Positions 42,237 to 52,119 are shown, counted from the first letter of the stretch. The stretch is 63,479 bases of DNA from Rhodobium orientis (GCF_003258835.1 NZ_NPEV01000030.1:1-63479), one strand, 5' to 3'. A program made the numbers and translations. The notes: a model not told the origin generated them from the letters alone.

Positions 42237-43019
42237 TTGGACGCGCGCGTTCACCATCCGCATCCCGTTGCTGGCGTTCACCACGACGCCGACCACGGCT
42301 TTCTGCATTCGGTCGAGACCGGCGGCGCCATCGACGGGCCGGGCGTGCGCTTCGTGTTCTTCATGGCGGGCTGCCTGTTCCGCTGCCTCTACTGCCACAA
42401 CCCGGATACCTGGAAGCTGCACAACGGCCGGCGCGTCGATGCCGACGACATGCTGGAGGAGCTGGCGCGCTATGCCGGGTTCCTGAAGCTCGCCGGCGGC
42501 GTTACCTTTTCCGGCGGCGAACCGCTGATGCAGGCCGCCTTCGTCGGCCAGGTGACGACGCGGATCAAGGAAGAACTCGGCCTCCATATCGCCCTCGACA
42601 CGCAAGGCTTCCTGCACGAGAGCCTCGACGACGACTGGTTCAATCCGGTCGACCTCGTCATGCTCGACATCAAGCATATCGACCCGCTCCGCTACGAGAA
42701 GCTGACCGCCCAGCCGCTGCAGCCGACCCTCGATTTCGCCCACCGGCTCAAGGCGATGCAACAGCCCGCCTGGATCCGCTACGTCCTCGTCCCCGGCCTC
42801 ACCGACGGGGCCGACGACGTTGCCCGCATGGCCGACTTCGTCGCCGGCCTCGGGCCGAATATCGAGCGCGTCGAAGTCCTCCCCTTCCACCAGATGGGCG
42901 CCTCGAAATGGGCCGAGCTCAACAAGCCGTATGCCCTCGCCGACACGCCAACGCCCGATGATGCGGCGACGGAGGCGGCGCGGGATGTGTTTCGGGCACG
43001 GGGGCTGGTGGCGAGTTGA
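42237..43019 (+). CDS. pflA: Pyruvate formate-lyase-activating enzyme (radical SAM)
   Basis: A 260-residue radical SAM enzyme that makes the glycyl radical on PflB. The iron-sulfur motif is CLFRCLYCHN (CX3CX2C), preceded by GGAIDGPGVRFVFFMAG and followed by GGVTFSGGEPLMQ and VMLDIKHID. No ATG lies close to the conserved start. A TTG at 42237 with AGGA seven bases upstream is chosen; ATG at 42084 would place a hairpin inside the coding sequence. The product has about 25 residues before the conserved HSVETGG block, slightly more than usual. It follows pflB on the same strand. Confidence 0.9.
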   Translation: MDARVHHPHPVAGVHHDADHGFLHSVETGGAIDGPGVRFVFFMAGCLFRCLYCHNPDTWKLHNGRRVDADDMLEELARYAGFLKLAGGVTFSGGEPLMQAAFVGQVTTRIKEELGLHIALDTQGFLHESLDDDWFNPVDLVMLDIKHIDPLRYEKLTAQPLQPTLDFAHRLKAMQQPAWIRYVLVPGLTDGADDVARMADFVAGLGPNIERVEVLPFHQMGASKWAELNKPYALADTPTPDDAATEAARDVFRARGLVAS

Positions 43020-43082
43020 GGGGCTCGTAGGGGACGCCTCGCGCCTCCACCGAGAGCCTCTCGCGGAGCATAAGATGACGTC

Positions 43083-44186
43083 TTATGGAACGAGCGAATA
43101 ACTCGTGCTCCGGCCGCCGGCTGAGTCCTTGACCAGGATATTTCGTTTGATCAGGTCATCGATATCGCGCAGCGCGGTGTCCTGGGAGCATTTCTGGATT
43201 TTCGCCCATTTCGATGAGGTGAGCTTGCCCTCAAAGCCGTCCATCAGACGATTGAGCATGTCGCGCTGGCGGTCGTTAAAGGGGTCCTCGGCGTGAGCCT
43301 CCCAAAACCGGGCCTTGTCGAGAACGGAGGATAAAACCGCCTCTGCCCCTTCGAAGGCGCGGCCAAGGCAGGCCAGAAACCATTCCAGCCAGTCGGTGAT
43401 GTCGAGATCACCCTTCTGGGTGCGCTCCAGGGTGTCATAATAGGCGTTTCTCTCGAGCCTGATCTGCGCCGACATGCTGTAGAAACGCTGCGATGTCCCT
43501 TCGGAACGCGCCAGCGCCATGTCGGCGATCGCGCGGGCGATGCGTCCGTTGCCGTCGTCAAAGGGATGGAGCGTGACGAACCAGAGATGGGCGATCCCGG
43601 CCTTCAGGACCGGATCGATCCCGGGCTTGGCATTGAACCAGTCGAGAAACGCCCGCATTTCGGCGTCGAGGCGTCCGGCCTCCGGCGCTTCGAAGTGGAC
43701 CTTTTCCTTGCCGAAAGGTCCGGAGACGACCTGCATCGGGCCGGAGCTGTCGTCGCGCCAGGCGCCGACGGTAATTCGGGTCATGCCGCTGCGCCCCGTG
43801 GGAAAGAGCGCCGCATGCCAATCGAACAGCCGATCGGCGGTCAGAGGCTTGTCGTAGTTCTGGGTGGCATCGAGCATCAGCTCGACGATCCCCTCGACAT
43901 GCCGGTCTGCCGGGATCAGGCCGCCGATATCGAGGCCAAGCCGCCGGGCGATGGAGGAGCGCACCTGGGCCCTGTCGAGGCGCTCGCCCTCGATCTCGCT
44001 GGATTTCATGACGTCCTCGGTCAGGGTTTGCAGCACAGCTTCAGACCGAAGCAAAAAGCCGAGCGCTTCCATCCGCCCGATCAGGCGCCCCTGGCGGTGG
44101 CGGATGTCGGCGAGCAGGTCGGAGAGCTTTTCAGCATTCCAACGAAAAGCCGGCCTGTCCTTTCCCTGGTGAATATAACGGTTCAT
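43083..44186 (-). CDS. Fic-domain protein with N-terminal inhibitory helix and C-terminal winged helix
   Basis: A 367-residue Fic protein, expected to transfer AMP or another nucleotide moiety to target hydroxyls. The catalytic motif is HPFDDGNGR (residues 207-215). The autoinhibitory (S/T)xxxE(G/N) motif is present as S62-x3-E66-G67 in the N-terminal helix, so it is a class II Fic enzyme. The last 80 residues (MLNRLMDGFEGKLTSSKWAK, then CSQDTALRDIDDLIKRNIL) look like a winged helix, suggesting DNA binding. The ATG at 44186 lies inside the first of several inverted repeats, so autoregulation is likely. No antitoxin gene is adjacent. Confidence 0.9.
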   Translation of the reverse strand: MNRYIHQGKDRPAFRWNAEKLSDLLADIRHRQGRLIGRMEALGFLLRSEAVLQTLTEDVMKSSEIEGERLDRAQVRSSIARRLGLDIGGLIPADRHVEGIVELMLDATQNYDKPLTADRLFDWHAALFPTGRSGMTRITVGAWRDDSSGPMQVVSGPFGKEKVHFEAPEAGRLDAEMRAFLDWFNAKPGIDPVLKAGIAHLWFVTLHPFDDGNGRIARAIADMALARSEGTSQRFYSMSAQIRLERNAYYDTLERTQKGDLDITDWLEWFLACLGRAFEGAEAVLSSVLDKARFWEAHAEDPFNDRQRDMLNRLMDGFEGKLTSSKWAKIQKCSQDTALRDIDDLIKRNILVKDSAGGRSTSYSLVP

Positions 44187-44305
44187 TCAACGCATCTCCT
44201 GCGGAGAATATCGCATCCATTCACCGCAGGAAGCAAGACTATTCGACGCATTGTGTGCGTAGAATAGCGTTCCTATTCTCCGCATCGCATGATTTATTCA
44301 AAGCA
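44184..44305. promoter_or_regulatory. Operator array upstream of the Fic gene
   Basis: Two 27-bp inverted repeats with identical design (11-base arm, 5-base gap, 11-base arm): CATTCAACGCA / TGCGGAGAATA at 44184-44210, and TATTCGACGCA / TGCGTAGAATA at 44240-44266. Further direct half-sites are TATTCTCCGCA (44274-44284) and TATTCAAAGCA (44295-44305). The first repeat covers the fic start codon. This arrangement fits cooperative self-repression by the winged-helix domain of the Fic protein. Confidence 0.75.
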
Positions 44306-44541
44306 TTCAGGCAGTTACACATCTTGCACCCGCGGTCCGGCGACAGGATGGTGGCGGCATTCAATCGGCGCCGGATTGGTCATCAGGTATGTGCGGAGTA
44401 GCTCGGACGCTCCCTGACAAATGGTGCGCCCAAGTGGACCAACCTCGAACCCGCAGGGTTCGCCAGCCCGAACGGGCGCTCGCCGGTCAGGCCGCCCCAT
44501 CGGAGGCGTGAGCGAATGCGAACTGCCGTGAGATCTAAAAA
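44187..44541. other. Intergenic region upstream of the Fic gene to tRNA-Thr
   Basis: About 355 bases. The first 120 hold the operator array described separately. The remaining 230 bases are GC-rich, with no gene or repeat I can identify. Confidence 0.5.
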
Positions 44542-44616
<75 letters not shown>

Positions 44617-44926
44617 ATCAGCCCGGAAGGGCGTCAAGCCATCTGGGGCTTGTTGGCGCGGGGCGACTCTTGAGGGCTCGTCCGCCGGCGCTTAGCCGCG
44701 GTGGAACCACAGATTTCGTCCCGATGCAACAGCGTTTTCGGCGCCGCCCGTGCGGCATGGCGCCGGGGCGCCGCAAACGCCGCGCTCTTCTGCCATAGCC
44801 TCCCGTTCGATGCAAGGGGAACCGGCGCCTGGCGCGGCGCCCCTTGCGACGCCCGCGAACCGGACCCCAGGCCGCATGAACCTGCGGGCTTGGCGGATGC
44901 CGTCTCTTCGCCTAAAACCCTCGGCC
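44617..44926. other. Intergenic region between tRNA-Thr and the small gene upstream of murA
   Basis: About 310 GC-rich bases; no gene, RNA or repeat recognised. In-frame extensions of the small downstream gene into this region have no support. Confidence 0.5.
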
Positions 44927-45103
44927 ATGACCGGGGACACGCCGAAGAAATCCGACGCGCGGGCCGAGCGCGACAAGCGCCTGGCGGAGGCGCTTCGCCA
45001 GAATCTCAGGCGCCGCAAGACCGGGCCGCCGGCGGACGATGCGCGCCAACCGGCCGACGACGACGCCCCCGCGGCGGCGAAAAAGCCGGGCGACGGCGGC
45101 TAG
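44927..45103 (+). CDS. Small conserved hypothetical protein upstream of murA
   Basis: A 58-residue charged protein with the core DARAERDKRLAEALRQNLRR, a short amphipathic helix rich in Arg and Glu, followed by a Pro/Ala/Asp tail. Similar small proteins occur directly before murA in Rhizobiales, which supports reality. It ends 110 bases before murA and may be co-transcribed with it. No function is known. Confidence 0.6.
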   Translation: MTGDTPKKSDARAERDKRLAEALRQNLRRRKTGPPADDARQPADDDAPAAAKKPGDGG

Positions 45104-45213
45104 CCCCTTTATTCTCCGGCTTATTGACGCCACATCCGGCATCATAGTGTCGGTAAAGGCCCCGGCGCCCGACCCTTCGGCGGCCCCTTTTCTCCAAGAA
45201 ACGGACAGCATTC

Positions 45214-46503
45214 ATGGAAAGCCTCAAGATCATCGGCGGCAACGCCCTTAACGGCACCATCCCGATCTCCGGCGCCAAGAACGCCGCCCTGCCGCTGATG
45301 ACGGCCGCCCTCCTGACCGGGGACACGCTGACGCTGGAGAACGTGCCGCGCCTTCGCGATGTGCGCCAGCTCGCCGAAATCCTCGTCAATCACGGCGTCG
45401 ACTACACCATCGCCGGCAAGCGCGCCGGCCAGAACGGCGCTGCCGGCCAGACGCTCAACCTCAACGCCCACGACATCGTCGACACCACGGCGCCCTACGA
45501 CCTCGTCTCCAAGATGCGGGCGAGCTTCTGGGTCATCGGGCCGCTGCTTGCGCGCATGCACGAGGCGCGGGTGTCGCTGCCGGGCGGCTGCGCCATCGGC
45601 ACGCGGCCGGTCGACTTCTACATCCAGGGCCTTTCCAGCCTCGGCGCGGAGATCGAGATCGACCGCGGCTATGTCAACGCCAAGGCGCCGCGCGGCCTGA
45701 TCGGCGACCGCATTGTCCTGCCGAAGGTTTCCGTCGGCGCCACCCATACGCTGATGATGGCGGCAACGCTCGCCCGCGGCGAGACGGTGATCGAGAATGC
45801 GGCCCGCGAGCCGGAGGTCGGCAACCTCGCCGAATGCCTTATCGCCATGGGCGCCAGGATCGAGGGCATCGGCACGGACACGCTCTATATCGACGGCGTC
45901 GACGCCCTGCACGGCGCCACCCACCGGGTGCTGCCGGACCGCATCGAGACCGGCACCTACGCCATGGCGGTCGCCATGACCGGCGGCGACGTGCTCCTGG
46001 AAGGGACCCGCGCGGACCTTTTGGAATCCGCCCTCGACATCCTGCGCCAGACCGGCACGGAGATCACCGAGACCAACGAGGGCATTCGCGTTTCCCGTAA
46101 GGCCGGCGACATCCTGCCGGTCGACGTCATGACCGCGCCCTTCCCGGAGTTTCCGACCGACCTGCAGGCCCAGTTCATGGCGCTGATGACGCGCGCCAAG
46201 GGCACCTCGCACATCACCGAGACGATCTTCGAGAACCGCTTCATGCATGTGCAGGAGCTGGCCCGGCTCGGCGCCGACATCCATCTCGACGGCCAGGTGG
46301 CAACGGTCGACGGCGTCGCCACCCTGCGCGGCGCGCCGGTGATGGCGACGGACCTGCGCGCCTCCGTCTCGCTGGTTATCGCGGGCCTGGCCGCCGAAGG
46401 CGAGACCGTCGTCAACCGCATCTACCACCTCGACCGCGGCTTTGAGCGCCTTGAGGACAAGCTCAATGCCTGCGGCGCGGAAATCATCCGCGTTGCGGCC
46501 TGA
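45214..46503 (+). CDS. murA: UDP-N-acetylglucosamine 1-carboxyvinyltransferase
   Basis: The 429-residue enzyme of the first committed step of peptidoglycan synthesis: enolpyruvyl transfer from PEP to UDP-GlcNAc in the cytoplasm. The catalytic cysteine is about Cys126 in [14 protein letters not shown]. Start [20 protein letters not shown] and ending of the inverted-barrel fold are as usual; the KNAALPLM and RADLLE-type blocks are intact. ATG at 45214 lies after CAAGAAACGGAC. It begins the conserved run murA, DUF2948, hisD, UPF0262, phosphatase. Confidence 0.97.
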   Translation: MESLKIIGGNALNGTIPISGAKNAALPLMTAALLTGDTLTLENVPRLRDVRQLAEILVNHGVDYTIAGKRAGQNGAAGQTLNLNAHDIVDTTAPYDLVSKMRASFWVIGPLLARMHEARVSLPGGCAIGTRPVDFYIQGLSSLGAEIEIDRGYVNAKAPRGLIGDRIVLPKVSVGATHTLMMAATLARGETVIENAAREPEVGNLAECLIAMGARIEGIGTDTLYIDGVDALHGATHRVLPDRIETGTYAMAVAMTGGDVLLEGTRADLLESALDILRQTGTEITETNEGIRVSRKAGDILPVDVMTAPFPEFPTDLQAQFMALMTRAKGTSHITETIFENRFMHVQELARLGADIHLDGQVATVDGVATLRGAPVMATDLRASVSLVIAGLAAEGETVVNRIYHLDRGFERLEDKLNACGAEIIRVAA

Positions 46504-46625
46504 TGGCACCTCGGCATCGGCCGGGTGACGCCCTATCTGTTGCGAAGACGATCCGCAGAGGCTAGGTCTGGGACATGGCCTTAGCGGCGCGCGATCCGCT
46601 TTTTTCGACAAACCAACGGCGCACC

Positions 46626-47087
46626 ATGAAAGCACTGAAGCTGATAGCCCTCGACAGCGAAGACCTCGATATCGTGTCGGCGCATGTCCAGGACGCGGTC
46701 CTGAAGACCGGCGACATCAAGTGGATGCCGAAGCAGCAGCGCTTCCTCGTCGCCATGAACCGGTTCGCCTGGGAAAAGGCGGCCCGGACCGGCAAGAACG
46801 GGTTCGAGCGGCGGCGCGCGGTGCTGCATTTCGACCGGGTACGGCGGGCGCAGTCGCACAATCTGAAGCCGGCCGACAAGGACGAGGTGCTGGCGCTGCT
46901 GGCCGTCAGGTTCTCCGCCGCCGAGGAGCCGGAGGGAACGGTGGAGCTGGCCTTTGCCGGCGGCGGCACCATCCGGCTGGAGGTGGAGTGCCTGGAAGCG
47001 CAGCTTTCGGACCTCGGCGCTGCCTGGGAGACGAAATCGAAGCCGCAGCACGAGACGGACGAGACTGACGGCAGCACGGACAGTTAA
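46626..47087 (+). CDS. DUF2948 family protein
   Basis: A 153-residue soluble protein of the uncharacterised DUF2948 family: MKALKLIALDSEDLDIVSAH, QDAVLKTGDIKWMPKQQRF and RVRRAQSHNLKPADKDEVL are diagnostic. The family is limited mainly to Alphaproteobacteria and sits between murA and hisD, as here. The start at 46626 is preferred over ATG at 46575 because homologous sequence begins there. Function unknown. Confidence 0.9.
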   Translation: MKALKLIALDSEDLDIVSAHVQDAVLKTGDIKWMPKQQRFLVAMNRFAWEKAARTGKNGFERRRAVLHFDRVRRAQSHNLKPADKDEVLALLAVRFSAAEEPEGTVELAFAGGGTIRLEVECLEAQLSDLGAAWETKSKPQHETDETDGSTDS

Positions 47088-47134
47088 GCGTAGCCGACCG
47101 GCCCTTTTGGGGCCGAAACCGGGAGAGTAAAGGC

Positions 47135-48424
<1,290 letters not shown>

Positions 48425-48456
48425 CACCGCGACGGCAGGCCCGGCAAAGGTAGGAC

Positions 48457-48960
48457 ATGGCTGAGGACAGACCCGACGCTGGATTCGGACCCGCCGACCG
48501 TTTGATCGAGATCGCGCTCGACGAGAACTCGATCGCGCGCTCCACGCCCGATATCGAGCATGAGCGGGCGATCGCGGTCTACGACCTCCTGGAAGACAAC
48601 CGGTTCCGGGTCGTGACCTATGAGGCCGGCGGCCCCTATCGCCTCCTCATCGGCGTCGTCGACAAGAAGCTGTTCCTGGACGTGACCCATGAAGACGGCG
48701 ACAGGATCGTCACCCACGTCCTGTCGCTGACCCCGTTCCGCAAGATCATCAAGGACTATTTCCTGATCTGCGAGAGCTATTTCCACGCGATCAAGACCGC
48801 CTCGCCGAGCCAGATCGAGGCCATCGACATGGGCCGGCGCGGCGTTCACAACGAGGGCTCGGAGGTGTTGCAGACGCGGCTCAACGGCAAGATCGATATC
48901 GACCTGGATACCGCGCGCCGCCTGTTCACGCTGGTCTGCGCCCTGCACTGGAAGGGCTGA
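48457..48960 (+). CDS. UPF0262 family protein
   Basis: A 167-residue protein of the uncharacterised UPF0262 family. Recognised blocks are [56 protein letters not shown] and [12 protein letters not shown]. It follows hisD by 32 bases and ends three bases before the phosphatase start, an arrangement conserved in Rhizobiales. Function unknown. Confidence 0.92.
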   Translation: MAEDRPDAGFGPADRLIEIALDENSIARSTPDIEHERAIAVYDLLEDNRFRVVTYEAGGPYRLLIGVVDKKLFLDVTHEDGDRIVTHVLSLTPFRKIIKDYFLICESYFHAIKTASPSQIEAIDMGRRGVHNEGSEVLQTRLNGKIDIDLDTARRLFTLVCALHWKG

Positions 48961-48963
48961 CGG

Positions 48964-49422
48964 GTGGCCGCGTCGCCGGGTGCCTTGCGGCCCGGGGCGG
49001 TGCTTTTCGCCTGCGGCCTCAACGCGATCCGCTCGCCGATGGCCGAGGCGATCCTGAAGCAGCTCTTTCCGCGTCAGATCTACGTCCAGTCCGTCGGCGC
49101 GCGGCGCGGCGAGACCGACCCGTTCGCCGTCGCCGTCATGGAAGAGCTCGGCCTCGACATCTCAAAACACCGGCCGCAGACCTTTGACGACCTGGAAGAC
49201 ACCCATTTCGACCTCGTCATCACGCTGGCCCCGGAAGCCCACCACAAGGCGCTGGAACTGACGCGCACCGAGGCCATCGACGTGGAATACTGGCCGACCA
49301 TGGACCCGGGCCTCGCCACCGGCTCGCGCGAACAGATCCTCGATGCCTACCGCGCGGTCCGCGACGGCCTCATGGAGCGCATCAAGGACCGCTTCGACTG
49401 GAACCCTGTGCCGGGGGATTGA
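48964..49422 (+). CDS. Low-molecular-weight protein-tyrosine-phosphatase family protein
   Basis: A 152-residue cytoplasmic phosphatase of the low-molecular-weight tyrosine phosphatase/arsenate reductase fold. The P-loop C17-x5-R23 (CGLNAIRSPMAEA) and the acid loop YWPTMDPG are intact. GTG at 48964 is the start, three bases after the previous stop. In related genomes infA follows directly; here a 3.8-kb accessory stretch separates them. It could act on protein phosphotyrosine or a small phosphorylated ligand. Confidence 0.88.
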   Translation: MAASPGALRPGAVLFACGLNAIRSPMAEAILKQLFPRQIYVQSVGARRGETDPFAVAVMEELGLDISKHRPQTFDDLEDTHFDLVITLAPEAHHKALELTRTEAIDVEYWPTMDPGLATGSREQILDAYRAVRDGLMERIKDRFDWNPVPGD

Positions 49423-49570
49423 GGGAAGAGGCGCCCGCTTTTCTCCGCCTTGCGCACAGCTCAAAACCCCTGCGCCCACACGCCTTGAATTTGAACAAGC
49501 GTCAATGGTTCGACTATTGGCAGCTCGGCAATTGACGAATAAGTTGCATTTATCTCGCAAAACGCCTTTG

Positions 49571-49599
49571 TTGACATTTGTTAACACAAAGCATAGACA
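49571..49599 (+). promoter_or_regulatory. Probable promoter and operator of the toxin-antitoxin-like pair
   Basis: TTGACA (49571-49576), 17-base spacer, TAGACA (49594-49599). The spacer holds TGTTAACA (49579-49586), a perfect palindrome, so a bound regulator would block the promoter. ATG of the first gene follows 13 bases after the -10 box. Confidence 0.6.
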
Positions 49600-49612
49600 G
49601 TGACACGCAGGC

Positions 49613-49858
49613 ATGGCCAAGCGGCCTCGACATCCGGACAAGCATATCGAGTCCGCCGTGCAATATGCCGAGGAGGCGGGATGGCGCGTGGAAAAGCGCA
49701 GCGGCCATTGCTGGGGACGGTTGTTTTGCGCAAGAGCCGATTCGTCCGGCTGCATGGCCTCGGTCTGGTGTACGCCCAAGAACCCTCAGAACCACGCGAA
49801 AGCGATCATGCGCCTGGTGGACAAGTGTACCTGCGATGAAACGGATGACCCCGAATAG
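49613..49858 (+). CDS. Small basic protein, putative toxin of a toxin-antitoxin pair
   Basis: An 81-residue protein with the core KRPRHPDKHIESAVQYAEEA and later GWRVEKRSGHCWGRLFCAR, a pattern seen in small proteobacterial proteins encoded next to an HTH partner. Resemblance in size and layout to HicA-type toxins is noted but not proved. It has six cysteines, some of which might bind metal (CARADSSGC, CTC). Its 3' end overlaps the next gene by 23 bases. It lies in a recent insertion between phosphatase and infA genes. Function is inferred from context. Confidence 0.65.
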   Translation: MAKRPRHPDKHIESAVQYAEEAGWRVEKRSGHCWGRLFCARADSSGCMASVWCTPKNPQNHAKAIMRLVDKCTCDETDDPE

Positions 49859-50393
49859 CTTCACGTTCCTGGTGTCCGGCGTCGACCCGATGGCCGACGA
49901 CTTCGAGGACCGGTTCTTCGAGGCCGGATGCGACGACGCAACGCTTGCCCTCATGAACGGCGTGGTCGCGATCGGCTTCGATCGTGTGGCCGAAAGCTAT
50001 ATGCATGCCGTCTTTTCCGCCTACCGGGACGTCCTGGCGGCAGGCGCGACAGTGGAACGGTTCGAGCCCGATTTTCTGGTCAGCAAGGCCGAAATCGCGA
50101 AACGGGCCAATCTGACGCGCGCCGCGATATCACAATATGTCAGCGGCGAGCGGGGTCGGGATTTCCCCAAACCGGTCGCGCGCATCACCTCCGCCTCTCC
50201 GTTGTGGGATTGGGTGGATGTCTCCGCGTGGCTTCATCGGACCGGCCAGGTCCCGCTTGAAGAGGTCATCAACGCACGCATCTCGCGGGTGGTGAACGGC
50301 TACCTTCAGGGCTCCCGCACGGCGCTCAAGACTGGCGACGGGCTGCTGCTGCGCAAAATGAAGCAGTCCATGCCCAAATTGGCCGCCGCCTGA
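49836..50393 (+). CDS. HTH-domain protein, putative antitoxin
   Basis: A 185-residue protein with an internal helix-turn-helix (VSKAEIAKRANLTRAAISQY) and a following FPKPVARITSASPLWDWVDV block, typical of small DNA-binding partners of the preceding protein type. The N-terminal 90 residues (FTFLVSGVDPMADDFEDRFF) resemble an antitoxin-like or toxin-binding part. The ATG at 49836 lies inside the upstream gene, so the two are translationally coupled; ATG 49845 is an alternative. It probably represses the promoter at 49571-49599 and neutralises its partner; this is inference. Confidence 0.65.
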   Translation: MKRMTPNSFTFLVSGVDPMADDFEDRFFEAGCDDATLALMNGVVAIGFDRVAESYMHAVFSAYRDVLAAGATVERFEPDFLVSKAEIAKRANLTRAAISQYVSGERGRDFPKPVARITSASPLWDWVDVSAWLHRTGQVPLEEVINARISRVVNGYLQGSRTALKTGDGLLLRKMKQSMPKLAAA

Positions 50394-50463
50394 CCCGACC
50401 CGCCGTTCAAGGACCGCGTCGACAGGAATCCTATCCCGGAAACTGAGAAGCGTTACGTCCACG

Positions 50464-50479
50464 CCCCGAGCGGGCTTTT
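50464..50479 (+). terminator. Weak hairpin with T run after the antitoxin-like gene
   Basis: GCCC-CGAGC-GGGC followed by TTTTC. Short stem, 70 bases beyond the stop. It lies between convergent genes. Confidence 0.35.
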
Positions 50480-50492
50480 CGGCTTCAAGAGC

Positions 50493-51101
50493 TCAATGCG
50501 AGAGCACCATGCGCACCCGCGCCGCGATGTCCTTCTGCATGCGCTCCTTGTCCCAGCCGGCGCGGCCGCGGAACATGTAGCCCTGGCGGAGGTCGAACAG
50601 GAGCGCGGCGCGCTCGCGCGAGGGGAAGTCGGGCGGCAGGGTTCCCTTCCCGATCTCGCGGTCGAACCGCGCCGCCAGCCGCTTTTCCGTGTCGTCGATG
50701 GCGGCCTCGACCCGTTCGGCGACGCCATCGACCTGGCCGACCGTCGTCACCACGCAGGAGGCCAGGAAGCACCCCTTTGCCCCGCTCTCATGCTCCGTCG
50801 CCGAGCGGATGACCTCGCACAGGAAGTCGCGAACCGCCTTCTCGATGTCGTCTTCGGCCTCCAGGGCGACGAGCGGCGCGCAGGCGTCGGCGTCGCGATA
50901 GTGGTCGATGGTCTTCAAGTAGAGTTCGCGCTTGTCGCCGAAGGCCGCGTAAAGGCTCGGCCCGGCAATGCCCATCGCGCCGGTCAGGTCGCGCACGGAC
51001 GCGCCGTCATAGCCCTTGGTCCAGAACACGGACATCGCCCGCACCAGCGCCTCGTCATAGTCGAAATTGCGCGGCCGCCCGATTTTTTTTGTATCGCTCA
51101 A
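50493..51101 (-). CDS. TetR-family transcriptional regulator
   Basis: A 202-residue TetR/AcrR-type repressor. The N-terminal helix-turn-helix (GYDGASVRDLTGAMGIAG, SLYAAFGDKRELYL) is clear; the C-terminal domain has CFLASCVVTT and two cysteines that could sense oxidants. The start is TTG at 51101, preceded by AAGGA seven bases upstream; no ATG lies nearby. It diverges from a peroxiredoxin-like gene, with 19-base near-repeats at 51091 and 51140 in between, the first overlapping its own start. It probably controls the peroxiredoxin-like gene and itself. Confidence 0.88.
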   Translation of the reverse strand: MSDTKKIGRPRNFDYDEALVRAMSVFWTKGYDGASVRDLTGAMGIAGPSLYAAFGDKRELYLKTIDHYRDADACAPLVALEAEDDIEKAVRDFLCEVIRSATEHESGAKGCFLASCVVTTVGQVDGVAERVEAAIDDTEKRLAARFDREIGKGTLPPDFPSRERAALLFDLRQGYMFRGRAGWDKERMQKDIAARVRMVLSH

Positions 51102-51158
51102 TATATATTCCTTGACGTTTCACGCGCCCCGTGAATTATGTATCGAACGATATATATT
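51091..51158. promoter_or_regulatory. Two near-identical 19-base repeats, candidate TetR operators
   Basis: GTATCGCTCAATATATATT (51091-51109) and GTATCGAACGATATATATT (51140-51158) are direct repeats differing at only three or four places, 49 bases apart, each ending in an AT palindrome. They lie over the TetR start codon and 12 bases before the peroxiredoxin-like gene. Confidence 0.65.
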
Positions 51159-51170
51159 AGGAACCCCAGA

Positions 51171-51704
51171 ATGACCAGCATAAAACGCGCCGCCGGATCG
51201 GCCTTTCCGGCGATCGATCTTCCCGTGCTGGGTGGCGGCAGGCGCAGCCTCGCCACCGCCCGCGACGGGTTCGACTGGATGCTCACGATCGTCTATCGCG
51301 GCAAGCACTGCCCGCTCTGCACGGCCTATCTGAAAGAGCTGAACGGGGCGCTCGCCGACCTGACCGCCCTCGGCGTGGATGTGCTTGCCGTCTCGGCCGA
51401 CAGTCAAGCGCGCGCGAGCGCCCATATGGCGGACGTCGCGCCGGAGTTCGACGTCGCCTACGGCCTGACCGTCGCGCAGATGCAGGAGCTGGGGCTCTAC
51501 ATTTCCGGCCCGGGCAACGGAACGGACGTCGAGGGGCCCTTCGCCGAACCGGGCCTCTTCGTCATCAACGATGCCGGCACGCTGCAGATCGTCGACATTT
51601 CGAACGTGCCGTTCGCCCGCCCCGAGCTTGCGCGCATCGTCAAGGGCATCGGCTTCCTGAAGGGCCGCACGGGCGACGCCCCGATCAACGGCACCCATGC
51701 CTGA
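51171..51704 (+). CDS. Peroxiredoxin-like (AhpC/TSA family) protein
   Basis: A 177-residue thioredoxin-fold protein of the alkyl hydroperoxide reductase family, expected to reduce peroxides with cysteine thiols. The active-site region is VYRGKHCPLCTAYLKEL, with Cys47 and Cys50 spaced as CxxC rather than the single peroxidatic cysteine of a classical peroxiredoxin. VLAVSADSQARASAHMA follows, as in the family. ATG 51171 has AGGAACCCC upstream. It shares a transcript with the next small gene. Disulfide reductase or regulatory function is an alternative. Confidence 0.8.
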   Translation: MTSIKRAAGSAFPAIDLPVLGGGRRSLATARDGFDWMLTIVYRGKHCPLCTAYLKELNGALADLTALGVDVLAVSADSQARASAHMADVAPEFDVAYGLTVAQMQELGLYISGPGNGTDVEGPFAEPGLFVINDAGTLQIVDISNVPFARPELARIVKGIGFLKGRTGDAPINGTHA

Positions 51705-51720
51705 ACGCAAAGGACACCAG

Positions 51721-52119
51721 ATGACCGAGCGAACGGAAGCCGCCCTGCGCGCCCGAATCGACGAGCTGATGACGGCCGGCGTGAGCGCCGATCTGGAAAA
51801 GCTGGACCGCATCTATCACGACGATCTGCAGATCCTCTCCCTGACCATCGACGGCGACCTGATGACGCTCGACAAGGCGGGCTGCCTCGCCATGCTGGAA
51901 CAGACCTTCAAGGACGAGACCCCTGAGGATCATCTATGGGCGAAGGTCCATGCGGTGACCGTTTCCGGCGATCGCGGGCATGTCCTCATCTCCCGAAAGA
52001 TCCCGATCGGCGGGCCGAAGATGATGTTCGACCTGAGCATCGACCTGGTGTTTCAGGACGGCCGCTGGCAGGTCATCCGCGAGGTCAACTTCGGCCGGCC
52101 CGACGCCGAGGCCGCCTGA
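51721..52119 (+). CDS. Nuclear transport factor 2-like (SnoaL/DUF4440-type) protein
   Basis: A 132-residue cone-shaped alpha+beta protein of the NTF2-like superfamily. It has the helix AALRARIDELMTAGVSADLE, then LDRIYHDDLQILSL and the strands GHVLISRKIPIGGPK and RWQVIREVNFGRP. The fold occurs in enzymes and ligand-binding proteins and does not fix a function. AAAGGA eight bases before ATG 51721 sets the start. It is 16 bases behind the peroxiredoxin-like gene and part of the same TetR-controlled unit. Confidence 0.75.
   Translation: MTERTEAALRARIDELMTAGVSADLEKLDRIYHDDLQILSLTIDGDLMTLDKAGCLAMLEQTFKDETPEDHLWAKVHAVTVSGDRGHVLISRKIPIGGPKMMFDLSIDLVFQDGRWQVIREVNFGRPDAEAA

Noticed and set aside
44395-44480. 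Sequence TGGTGCGCCC... as a tRNA remnant or second attachment site
   Set aside because: No cloverleaf can be formed and it does not match either tRNA in the window.
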